NCBI RefSeq assembly: GCF_029227915.1
Contig: NC_079876.1
Coordinates: 15,316,001-15,380,000, forward strand
Direction: 5' to 3'
Origin: Hydractinia symbiolongicarpus
Lineage: Eukaryota; Cnidaria; Hydrozoa; Anthoathecata; Hydractiniidae
Length of the DNA: 64,000 nt
Of the stretch, positions 24,060 to 33,592 are shown in pieces; position 1 is the first letter of the stretch; every line of letters begins with the position of its first letter. Under the pieces are notes generated by a model. That model worked only from the letters and a program-made list of their open reading frames with translations. It had not been told where the DNA came from and did not search any database. The position numbers and the translations under genes are program-made.

Positions 24060-24720
24060 TTGGCAAGAAACTGTCTAACAATGGTGTAGTCACAAGAAGA
24101 ATTAAACAAGTGGAGTGTTGAAAACTTAAGGAGTTATTTGTTAGCCTTTAAGGGGGTACTTAAAGCTGATTTAATCAAGAAAGTGCTACCAGCAGAATTG
24201 CTTAATCTCACAGTATCTTCATCGTTGGAAAGAAAACAAGAAGATATTCTAAATTAACTGTCGCATATATCAAAATACCCTTTCCAGAACAGATAACCAC
24301 TGGATGGATAACTGAATACGTGTACTATCCTGATATCACTATTAAAGTATGCACAGAAAAGTCTAGCTGTCAAAGCTTTGAATGAGGGAGAAAATTTAAT
24401 AAATGTTCAAATTTATACGCGCCAAATTTTATACCAATAATATCTCAAAGGTATCTGCGTTGTTTTGTACGTGGAGATGTTATACCACAAACACGGGTTA
24501 ATGAAACTCCTTATAAAACCTGGGTGTGTATGAACATTGATAATCATGAAGATTTAACTGGTGAATGTGGTAGTATTGCTGGTTACAGTGAAAGCTGCAA
24601 ACATGTTTTTACACTGCTTTATTTTGTTGTACATTGGGTTGCATTGGGTTTAAATAAAACATGTGCGACCAGAACTCAAGTTTGAAACAAAACAGTGGCC
24701 TAAAGGTCGACAAAAAGTTC
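24060..24720 (+). pseudogene. Degenerate SAP / SWIM-finger gene fragment
   Basis: Broken coding sequence. Around 24110-24180 the frame reads WSVENLRSYLLAFKGVLKAD, which resembles a SAP DNA-binding motif. Around 24520-24650 it reads KTWVCMNIDNHEDLTGECGS followed by IAGYSESCKHVFTLLYF, which resembles the SWIM zinc finger (CxC...CxH) often found before YqaJ-type nucleases in animal mobile elements. The second Cys of the CxC pair is replaced by Ser, stops interrupt the frames, and no nuclease domain follows. The assignment rests on pattern recognition only. Confidence 0.5.
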
Positions 24721-24780
24721 ATCTTCCTGCAAAATGTCGTCGGTATCTTTAAAAGACCACATATCGAGCATCTACCAGAC

Positions 24781-26589
24781 CATCTTTACCATTAAAATGT
24801 CAACATTGGAAATCTGCCAAAATAACATCTTTCATAAAAATATTTACTATTTGGCTCACCATTTTTCTAGTCAATCTCTTTGAACATTTCTCATAGTCTT
24901 ATCTTTCAATGTTTTTGTAACAAAATCCGCCATCTTTATAGTAAATCGTTACATATATTATGACGTGCGAATAAATTATCCATGTCGGATGTAAACTAAT
25001 CGCATTACAGAACTCACTAGCCTGTACCAGGGGTTTTTTCGCCGCCGGTCTCGATGTTAAAAAGGTAAGAACCCCTGGGGTCGAGGTTGATAAATAATGT
25101 TTATTTTGTTAAAACTACGCTAAAAACATCACAACAAAATTTTGTGATAATGTTATTCCTGTGGTGTGTTTTGTATATTTTTCTTTAAACTTATATAACA
25201 TTAGTTTCTTCAATATTGAAAAAAAGTTTATCCTTTCAATATTTTTTGGCACTTATGTACAATTACGACTATATGTTCCTGTCAACATACAAAAATTAAA
25301 AAAGTCATCCCCGCTGACCGTGCTGGTGGATATCTCGGCAGAAGCAACTGAGTTTTCTGAACCATGGCGAGATGTTGGCTAAGTGAGGCATCCCGATGAA
25401 CCGAGCCAGCTCGCCTTCATATTAACAGTTTCTAAGTTTATGCAAAGTTAACAAATGTTCATATAATTCTGAGGTATTTATTTGCGACCCTCTAAAAACC
25501 AGATCATCTATTGCCAATTGGAAATTTTTGAGGTTTTTTCTTCCCTGACAACAAAGGAAATATTTTTCGACTATCAACTCACAATAACCTTAAAAAAAGA
25601 ATTAATTGACTAACTGTACAATACCATGAGAATCAATACACTCTTCTCTTCTTTATAAGAATTATACTATATAATATCCAGGATGAAATTAGACAAAAAA
25701 TTAAGAATATGCTTAGAAAATATGCTCATCTTGAAATTTTGCTTGCATCCTAAATAGCAAACACTTGTAAAACACTATTCTAAAAAAGAATGCAGCAGCA
25801 GCAAAGTTACATGCAGCGAAAGAAAACGTTGCGTGTGTGAAAGCTAGTTAAGAGAATAAAATTAAAACATTTTAATCAAAAACACAGGCCATATTTACGC
25901 CGATTTCAAAGATTACCTTTAAAACCCTTGCACTTTAAAAGGACATCAATACGCTTTGTTTCATGGAATTGGACGGAGTATATTAGGAAACGAACAATGA
26001 AAACGCAGTTATTCTTTGATATCAGATAATCGAAAATTTTCAATTTCGTGTTCTTTTGTCGAGTTAAGAGAAATAGAACATTCTTAGGGCCGGCTTTAAA
26101 AGGGCCGCTGAGGTAGTCATTTCCCCTGTTTTTCTCGCTAAAATAAAACACCATTTGGATTTGCATGTACAAACCCTGGGAATAAGGGTGGTACGATTTG
26201 TAAGAAAATACATCAGTGTTGCCGCGATAAATATCAGACAAAAACTTCATGTAGATACTAACACTTTCCATAACATATTACTTAACGAAGTGGACAGTGT
26301 GAGGTAAGTCATAGGTCATTGAACTTCAAGATGACGTAACAGAAACCTGCCAGCATGGATGAAAAAAACATGAACAAAAACCACCGTCTGAAACCACATA
26401 CAAGTGGTCCGCTACAGTTATCACCCTCTAATGGTGTAGGTATTACAGAAAACGAATGTAACTTCACAGCCTAGTTATGAAACAGAAATTCTAAAAAAGA
26501 GAACCGAAATAAATAATAGTTTCTGCCTGATAATATGATCTCAGCTAAGGGGCCGCCGCTAATAGGTATTCGTCTTTTTATCGGCATAT
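24781..26589. other. Mostly non-coding; one minus-strand frame of unknown nature
   Basis: A 121-codon frame on the minus strand (26271-25906) has a stretch SYHPYSQGLYMQIQMVFYF followed by GPFKAG that weakly recalls a MATH/TRAF fold, but the match is too loose to call. A motif CCCCTGGGGTCGAGGTTGAT lies at 25072-25091. Otherwise AT-rich. Confidence 0.3.
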
Positions 26590-26940
26590 GGCCAGTTGAA
26601 ACTTGACCCCTCCTCTCTTCCTCTGTTAATGGCCAAAAAAAAATCAAAAAGTAGCTTGCCAGTACGGTATTAAGAAGATGACGAGTTTGCACTTTATCCC
26701 GAACAATTTGTGCGCTTGCATTTGTACCACCGAATGACGACAACAATAGTTTTATATGATAGCTATGCGACGAAATTTGTAACAACGTCATTGCGGATGC
26801 AGATGACCTTCTGAAGTATTTTGAAGACACATACATTGGCAAATTCAAGCGCAATGCACTTCGTCAACCACCTATATTTAGCATCGATCTTTGGAACATG
26901 TTCTATAGAACTAAAGAGGAATTACCGGGAACAAACAATT
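26590..26940 (+). pseudogene. MULE-like transposase remnant
   Basis: The clearest part (about 26785-26940) reads YFEDTYIGKFKRNALRQPP, then IFSIDLWNMFYR and ELPGTNN. This is the pattern (YFE.tYIG......P.F....WN......RTNN) seen at the C-terminal side of a widespread animal MULE-type transposase. Further upstream the frame is recognisable only in pieces, with stops. It is a different lineage from the intact MULE at 56171. Confidence 0.6.
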
Positions 26941-26950
26941 AGCGTTTAGG

Positions 26951-27947
26951 GATGGCACCGAAGCCTTCAGGGACATCTTTTCACCCCAATTTCTGGTTAT
27001 AAAAAAATAGGCTATTGTACGTGTTTCGGTAATTCAGTAGTATCCTGCTCCATCTTGACAAGGACGATATCTTGACAGCAACGCCAGAATTCTGCGTATC
27101 GTAGGCTTTTTAATACTATGTATATTATATGTATATTGTTTTTAGTTTAGCATTTAAATTAATTTTGAAATACCTTTGTTATATATACTTCACTTTGTAT
27201 CGATTTACAGCGAATTCGTTTCTTTTATTGCTATCAGAAATTAGTTAGTCAAACTGTGTTTCATAACACAGCTGGAAATGACTTAAACAATTCCTTCTAA
27301 AACAATTCTCCTGGGAGCAATTTACCTAGTACCATTATGCCGAGTTAAAGCAATATTACAAATGAAACATTTTTCTCCAAAATTCCCGCATTTCTTGGAA
27401 AGTTTAATTGGAAAATATTACTTAAAAACGTTCTTAAAGGCCCAGGGTCATTTCTTCGGATATCAAAAAAGCAAAAAATTGCCCTGGGAACGAGGTTGGA
27501 AAAACCCCGGACCGAATAGGGTTAAATTCTCCCCGAAAGAGAGCACATATGACTTATCGGCCACCCTTGATTAAACTAATGAAACTCCTTTTGTTTTTTA
27601 CTGTTGTTCCTGTTTTTATCTTTAGTTCTTTTAAATTTAGCACGGCTTTAATTTTTTAATCAAATTTTAGCAATTTTAATTTCACACATTCGTAGAAATA
27701 TGTGATTTGGTATGGGCTGCGTTCTGTCATGGTGGTAACGAAAAGTTGAAAGGGGCGCGAATAGTATCAAAATCAAAGCCACCACAAACCGCGCACGCAT
27801 AAGTAGACATTTCTATGATTCTCAACCGACCGTCCAATCACATCCATTTTACTCGACCGACCACTGGCATGCAGCACGCATTCATCTCCAGCGAAGGAAT
27901 CGATTGAGGAGAAAGAAGTTTCCTCTTTGAGAAGAATTTAGTGCTAC
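26951..27947. other. Non-coding
   Basis: No supported gene. It carries GCCCTGGGAACGAGGTTGGA at 27481-27500, another copy of the recurrent motif. The right part leads into the Helentron, whose 5' terminus is not resolved. Confidence 0.4.
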
Positions 27948-27985
27948 CTGAAGCACCCATTAAATTCTGAAGCACCCATTAAATT
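27948..27985. repeat. Perfect 19-bp tandem duplication
   Basis: CTGAAGCACCCATTAAATT is present twice in a row (27948-27966 and 27967-27985) at the upstream edge of the Helentron coding region. It may be a terminal or regulatory feature of the element, or a simple slippage product. Confidence 0.9.
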
Positions 27986-28234
27986 TATTTGATATACTTG
28001 AAAATACTCTGACCGTACTTGTTGAATATTATAATCATTAGCTAGTGTTATTGTCTTGTGCTGCATTTGCTGCGCACTTTGTCTTGTGTTGCTATTGTTG
28101 CACACATCCCTTCTGTCTGTTACCAACGCAATCAACGTTTATATATACGATTAGCTATATTTCACTTGTTTGGTGTTAAGTTCGTAAATACAGTGGTTAC
28201 TTGGTTAATCATACAATCATTGATATCTGCGAAA

Positions 28235-29007
28235 ATGGCAACTGCACAGGCCTATCACCGGGTATGTATGGGTATTTTCTATTGTAACCATAGAAACGAT
28301 AACAAGCATGACAACTGTAATAGGAACTTCTTATTTGAAATTTACTTGAGAATTTTTGATCATTCATTGTATTTTTATTTGAAATATTTTTTGTTTTGTT
28401 TCCTGATAGTAGATTGTTACTGCAATTTGTTGATATGTGCATCAAAATTGCTATTGCTTTGCTGTGGAGATGTGGAAACTAATCCAGGACCTACTTTTTT
28501 CATCAAGTCTGTTATTGGTTCATTTAATCAAGGTGATACCAGGTTTGGTGAAACTGCTGGTGTACAGTGTATGTGCAATTCCGTATCAGCTATTTGTTGG
28601 TCAACCATAAAAAAATTTCAATTTTGAAGGGATTTGACTTGGACAGCATTTTAGAATATGGAAATACTAATTTTAAAAAGTTAGGGTTGAATCGGCCAAT
28701 AGAGTTCCAAGAGTTACCTTCAGTATTAGAGATTGCAGGTTTCAATGTTGATATCACCTACCTTGCCAGATTTTCAGTGTTGTTAAGTGATGATGATTAT
28801 TTTGATGCTCATAAGATAATGCCTCCATGCACAATCGGTAATGGATTAATTTTCAATACATGTGGTTATAGCTCAGCGATTATATGGGATAAAAATTTCA
28901 TTTATCTATTTGATCCTCATAGTAGATATCAAGAAGGCCAATGCTGCCAAAACGGTTTTTCAGTTCTTTTGAAGTTTAAAATTCTTGTCAGGTACATAAG
29001 TATATAA
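28235..29007 (+). pseudogene. Helentron leader with 2A motif and herpes-tegument-like cysteine protease
   Basis: From the ATG at 28235 a hydrophobic, aromatic-rich segment runs into CCGDVETNPGP (28460-28492) and then NQGDTRFGETAGVQCMCNS, with a presumed catalytic Cys in QCMCNS. The frame is lost near 28610 in an A/T-rich run. It resumes with GFDLDSILEYGNTNFKKLGL and ends with CGYSSAIIWDKNFIYLFDPH, where the DPH pair would supply the Asp and His. The Cys...Asp-x-His layout and the spacing follow the herpesvirus large tegument protein deubiquitinase fold (peptidase family C76), known in some Helitron-like polyproteins. A second frameshift near 28990 separates it from the Rep part, which picks up at ISDLYRDNSNDFRNTQ. 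Confidence 0.72.
28460..28492 (+). other. 2A-type ribosome-skipping motif
   Basis: The codons spell CCGDVETNPGP, matching the conserved 2A consensus D(V/I)ExNPG-P, in frame between the hydrophobic leader and the protease. In characterised 2A sequences the ribosome fails to form the Gly-Pro bond, releasing the upstream peptide while continuing downstream. Here that would free the protease-Rep-helicase from its leader. Confidence 0.85.
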
Positions 29008-29018
29008 GTGACCTTTAT

Positions 29019-32000
29019 AGAGATAATTCTAATGATTTCAGAAATACCCAATGTGATATCCAGTATGTGCAAATCTTGAATAACGGAAATGTGGTGAAAG
29101 TCGTAAAGATTTTTCTCGAAAGGTTTCATGGAAATCTACGAAAGCGTAAATGTATTGAGCTCTCTGAAAGTGCTTCTGATAGAACATCCCCAAGTTATGC
29201 ATCTATGTTGAAGAAAAAGCGAGTTAAATATCAAAATAAAATAGGCACCCAAGAGCATGATGCCATGTTGAAACAACAACGAGATAAATATCAAAGCGAA
29301 ATGGGCACCCAAGAGCACAAAGCCAAATTGAAACAGAAGCGAGATTCACAACGAGATAAATATCAAAGCAAAATAGGTAGTCCTGAACATCTGAAAAAGT
29401 TAAAGCGAAATTGTGATTTCCATCAAATACAAAAATCTCAGGAAATGAGCACGGTAGAAAGAATCGAAAATTTTAAAAAGGCTATAAAAGAAGGACCAGT
29501 ATTTATATGTATTGTATGCAATCGTTGTCTTTATAGAAAATCTGTAGTTGTCTTTTATAATGATAATTACAAAATTGACACAACTGACCTTGTATGTTAT
29601 GTTTCAAGCAGTGATGGGAGTGCTTATATTTGTTTGACTTGCCATAAGAAGTTGCTGAAATCTGAAATTCCTGCACAGGCTGTTTGTAACAAGTTAGACA
29701 TGTTTGATTCTCCTGATGAATTAGAAACACTTAATAGGTTGGAAAAGACCATTATTGCTAGACGAATATTGTTCAAAAAGATAACAATTATGCCGAAAGG
29801 TCAATCTCCCAAGCTAAAAGGAACTATTTGCAATGTCCCTAATAATTGTCAAACTATTGTTAGTACACTTCCACATGGAGCTGACAGTAACGGTATAGTT
29901 ATGATTAAATTGAAGCGTAAACTTTCATTTCGTGGACATGTATATTTTGAAGCTGTCAACCCACAGTCTGTGAAATTGGCTTTGCTTTACTTGAAACAGA
30001 ACAACCCATTGTATTCTGATATAACCATTGATGAAAGCTTTATTCCGTCTTCACTGGTAGATTTACGTGACCCTGTAGAAACAGAATGTACTTCAGAAAG
30101 CAATGATCATGAACTTGAAGAAGTTGAAAATCCACTAAATGCTCATAGGTTTAATGCAAATGAAAGTATGATGTTGTCAAATGTACCACAAGCCGAGGAT
30201 ATTAGCGTAGCACCAGGAGAAGGTAAAATACCATTTTCAATGATGAATGATCAATTTTGTGAGGAATTAGCTCATCCTTATCTTTTCCCAACTGGTAAGT
30301 TTGGCTACAAAGTTGAACGTGATATCAGGCTTAGTCCAACAAAGTATTTTTATCAGCGGCTGTTGAATTATAAACAAAAATTTGCCTCAAACTCTAATTA
30401 CATTTTTTATGTGTTGTCCACTCTGCAACAACTCAATATGAGTAGTCAAATCAATATTGCTGTGAAAAAGGTTAAGACAGATTCTCTCACAGCTGGTACG
30501 TTGTCCAAAAATTTCTCTGAAACAGTGCAGTCTTGTATTGCTGAAGATAAAGGTTTTCAATTTATGAGTCCTATCAAGGGTACCCCAGCATATTGGAAGC
30601 GATTTCTCTCGGAAGTTCTAGCAATGGCTAAGCAACTCGGTCTCCGAACATTTTTTATGACATTGAGCTGTGCGGATTTAAGATGAAATGAATTGATTTC
30701 TATCATAGCAAAATTGAATAGTGAGAATCTGACTGATGAGGAAATAATCAACCTAACATACTTTGAAAGATGTAGATTTTTGAACTTGAATCCTGTTCTA
30801 CTTGCCAGGCATTTTCAGTATCGTGTTGAGCTTTTTTTTAAGGAAATTGTAGTTGATGGACCTCTTGGTAAGGTTAAATACTGTGCAATTCGTGTAGAGT
30901 TTCAGATTCGTGGAAGTACTCATATTCATTCCTTTTTGTGGGTGTTGAATGCTCCTGTTTTGACTGAAAACAATATTGATAAATACATACAATTCGTAGA
31001 TGCAATTATTAAAGCATATGTACCAGATCGTGAACATGAACGTGAATTATTTGACTTAGTAACAACTTATCAGGTGCACTCTCATTCTAAATCTTGTCGA
31101 AAGTATACAAATGAAACATGTCGGTATCATTTTGGTCGTTTTTTTTTCCGAAAGGACTATTGTTGCTTTGCCACTGTCAAAAGATATAGATCCAGATGAA
31201 CGTAGTAAAATTTTGAAGAATAAGGAAGTCATATTGAATAAGGTTAAAGACTATATTGACACAAAGTTGAATCCAAAAAAGAAAAATATTTTGAATCCCA
31301 ATCAAGAGAATTTCGAGATTACTCTAACAATATCAGAAATATTAGATGAACTTGATATTCCAGAAAGTGAATATTATAATGCTTTGAGTTTTTCTAATGA
31401 TAACGACTTTCAACTTTATTTGAAGAGGCCGCCTGATTCGTGTTTCATAAATAATTACTTTGATGAAGGTCTTCTAGCATGGGAAGCAAATATTGATATT
31501 CAACCTGTCTTTAACCACTACAAGGCTGTGACATATATGTGGGCATATTTCTCAAAATGTGAAGATGAGACTTCTCAGGCCATGAAACAAGCAGCGAAAG
31601 AAGCTTTCAATTCAAATAAATCCTATACTGAGCAAATGAAATTGATTGCAAAGGTTTTCACTACAAAAAGGGAATGTTCTGTTCAAGAAGCTGTATATTT
31701 AATAATGCCAGAACTTTGGCTCAGGAAAACATTTCCAAAAGTTGTATTTTCCAACACCAACCTCCCAGAAAAGCGCTATAGAATGTGTCGCAGTAAACAT
31801 GAAATTGATGAACTTCCTGAAGATAGTACTGACATATTTAAAAGAAATATGCTAGATCGGTATGTCGATAGACCAAACCCAACATTTGCAAAAGGAAAAT
31901 ATGCCATTCTTGATCAATTTTGCTACGCACAATTTCTTGCAAATTATTACCTTGCTGGAAGGTTTGATGATGAAAATGATAGCCAGCCAACTGTATTACG

Positions 32001-32112
32001 TGATGACAACATAGAAAGGAACCATATAACAAATTGGTTCCCTGCAATATTGCCATTAATGTCATCCAATAAAAAATTGAAGTGTCGTAAAGTTAAACAA
32101 GTGTTACGATTA
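29019..32112 (+). pseudogene. Helentron Rep (HUH endonuclease) region
   Basis: Frame 0 from about 29019 to 30683: a repetitive basic segment (DKYQSKIGSPEH-like units, 29190-29400), then a zinc-binding-like part (CIVCNRCLYRKSVV, CLTCHKKLLKSEIP), then the conserved Helitron-like N-terminal region (EELAHPYLFPTGKFGY, KQLGLRTFFMTLSCADLR). A TGA at 30684-30686 stands where the family has Trp (DLRW). Translation resumes in the same frame with LISIIAKLN and reaches the HUH motif RGSTHIHSFLW near 30910-30945. A T-run at about 31135-31145 shifts the frame; it continues as ERTIVALPLSKD and reaches TYMWAYFSKCE, the Rep Tyr motif. The open frame is cut at 32112 by the Penelope-like insertion. Confidence 0.82.
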
Positions 32113-32221
32113 TATACACCAAATATTCAATACAGATGCGTAATGCTATCCTCAAAACAGTGCTCGACTATAACATTAAATCACAGGAGCCATATAACAA
32201 GGGTAATAAAGTAAACTGAGC

Positions 32222-32274
32222 TTTTACAGTACTCAGAGTTTCATGTATTCACTATACAATCCTCAGCTGTAAAA
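32222..32274 (-). ncRNA. Hammerhead ribozyme (inverted left copy)
   Basis: This is the exact reverse complement of the ribozyme at 33503-33555, lying in the inverted left arm of the Penelope-like element. All core nucleotides are therefore the same, read on the minus strand. Confidence 0.75.
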
Positions 32275-32275
32275 T

Positions 32276-33394
32276 CTCTCTTCAATCGTGAGAAAAGACG
32301 ACATCGGCTTATACCGTGATGACGGATTATTAGTATTAAGAAACTCAAGAGGTAGATCAACAGACACCAAACGTAAAAAAATAATCGAAACCTTCAAAAC
32401 GATCGGATTCGACATCGAGATTCAAACTAACCTAAAAAGAGTAGACTTCCTCGACGTTACACTTGATTTAGATTCAGAAACTTTCAAACCCTACAAAAAG
32501 CCAAACGATCAGCTCCAATACGTCCACATTTTATCTAACCATCCAAAAAATATTTTGAAACAACTACCAATATCAATCAACGATAGGCTTGTCAAAAATT
32601 CGTCAAACGAACAAGTTTTTGACCAAGCCAAACCGGAATACGAAGAAGCCCTCCGAAAAAGCGGATACAAAAACCTGAACTTGTCCTTCAATAAAAAGGA
32701 ACCCAATCGGATTGGCAGAAATAGAAAACGAAACGTGATATGGTTTAACCCACCCTTCAATAAAAATGTTGTTAACAACGTCGGGAGATCCTTTCTGAAA
32801 CTAATTAAGAAGCACTTTACAAAAGAAAACAACCTTCAAAAAGTTTTCAATAAGAATAACGTTAAAGTCAGCTACAGTTGTACAGAAAACGTGAAGTCCA
32901 TCATTAATTCACATAATAAAAAAGTTTCTTCAAAACAAATAATCGATACACCAATATGCAATTGCAGAGTTAAAAGAACGTGCCCTCTACAAGGAAATTG
33001 CAGAGTTCAGTCTGTCATCTACAAATGCGAAGTCACCGCTCAAAACCAACCAAAAAAGGCCTACATCGGGTTAACTGAGAAAGAGTTCAAAGAACGCTAC
33101 GGTGGGCACAAATTATCTTTCAACAACAAAAAGTACATGAACAGTACCACGCTGTCCACTTACATCTGGCAGTTAAAGGACCAAAATATCACGCCGGAGT
33201 TAAACTGGTCGATTGTAAAACGTGTGAGAAGTTACTCGAACAAAAGCAAATCGTGTCCACTTTGTCTGCAAGAGAAATTGGAAATCCTTAGTTACGAAAA
33301 TAAAGACGAACTTTTAAACAAAAGGTCGGAGATCGTTTCAAAATGCCGCCATATGAACAAATATCTATTGGCCAATTATAAGTCAAAAGACTGA
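32276..33394 (+). CDS. Penelope-like reverse transcriptase C-terminus with GIY-YIG endonuclease
   Basis: The open frame begins inside the RT: GLYRDDGLLVLRN carries the YxDD-type catalytic box (motif C), then VDFLDVTLDLDSETFKPYKK and the RT-thumb-like LSNHPKNILKQLPISINDRL. A linker has paired cysteines (CNCRVKRTCPLQGNC). The C-terminal GIY-YIG nuclease shows VIYKCEV, then KAYIGLTEKEFKERYGGHK, then the conserved Glu in the CLQEKLEI stretch. There is no start codon of its own and the N-terminal half of the RT is missing, so it is a 5'-truncated copy. The frame has no internal stop, unlike the surrounding Helentron, which suggests a younger insertion. Confidence 0.85.
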   Translation, partial: LSSIVRKDDIGLYRDDGLLVLRNSRGRSTDTKRKKIIETFKTIGFDIEIQTNLKRVDFLDVTLDLDSETFKPYKKPNDQLQYVHILSNHPKNILKQLPISINDRLVKNSSNEQVFDQAKPEYEEALRKSGYKNLNLSFNKKEPNRIGRNRKRNVIWFNPPFNKNVVNNVGRSFLKLIKKHFTKENNLQKVFNKNNVKVSYSCTENVKSIINSHNKKVSSKQIIDTPICNCRVKRTCPLQGNCRVQSVIYKCEVTAQNQPKKAYIGLTEKEFKERYGGHKLSFNNKKYMNSTTLSTYIWQLKDQNITPELNWSIVKRVRSYSNKSKSCPLCLQEKLEILSYENKDELLNKRSEIVSKCRHMNKYLLANYKSKD

Positions 33395-33502
33395 TAATTA
33401 CATTTTGACACTTTTTTTATTGTAAATTACCGATTTTATTGCACGTTTTACAGCCTCATTTAATTTTGTTATACTTATAGGAATTTAGATCAGTTGAATT
33501 TA

Positions 33503-33555
33503 TTTTACAGCTGAGGATTGTATAGTGAATACATGAAACTCTGAGTACTGTAAAA
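33503..33555 (+). ncRNA. Hammerhead ribozyme (right copy)
   Basis: Helix I is formed by TTTTACAG (33503-33510) with CTGTAAAA (33548-33555), 8 perfect pairs. The core CTGAGGA (33511-33517) fits CUGANGA. Helix II is TGTAT with ATACA around a 5-nt loop, with a T-T mismatch at its base. GAAA is at 33535-33538. Helix III is CTC/GAG with a one-base loop. The T at 33546 and A at 33547 give a GTA cleavage triplet, with cleavage expected after 33547. A tiny helix III is known for hammerheads of Penelope-like elements, which usually act best as dimers. Confidence 0.8.
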
Positions 33556-33592
33556 GCTCAGTTTACTTTATTACCCTTGTTATACACCAAAT

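Larger units (their letters stand above)
32125..33580 (+). mobile_element. Penelope-like element, 5'-truncated, nested in the Helentron
   Basis: Flanked by a perfect 12-bp target duplication TATACACCAAAT (32113-32124 and 33581-33592). Removing the insert restores the Helentron frame across the junction (LRLYTPN continuing into KHKYPELYAHHLL). An 83-bp perfect inverted repeat (32193-32275 and 33502-33584) brackets the coding part. Each arm encodes a hammerhead ribozyme. Terminal repeats with an inverted partial copy at the 5' side and 5' truncation are typical of Penelope-like retroelements. Confidence 0.88.

Noticed and set aside
25906-26271. TRAF/MATH domain on the minus strand
   Set aside because: Only a few residues fit the pattern and the core motifs are absent; kept as unknown.
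30728-30745. CTGATGAGGAAA as another hammerhead core
   Set aside because: No helix II between CTGATGA and GAAA and no pairing helix I; it is Rep coding sequence.
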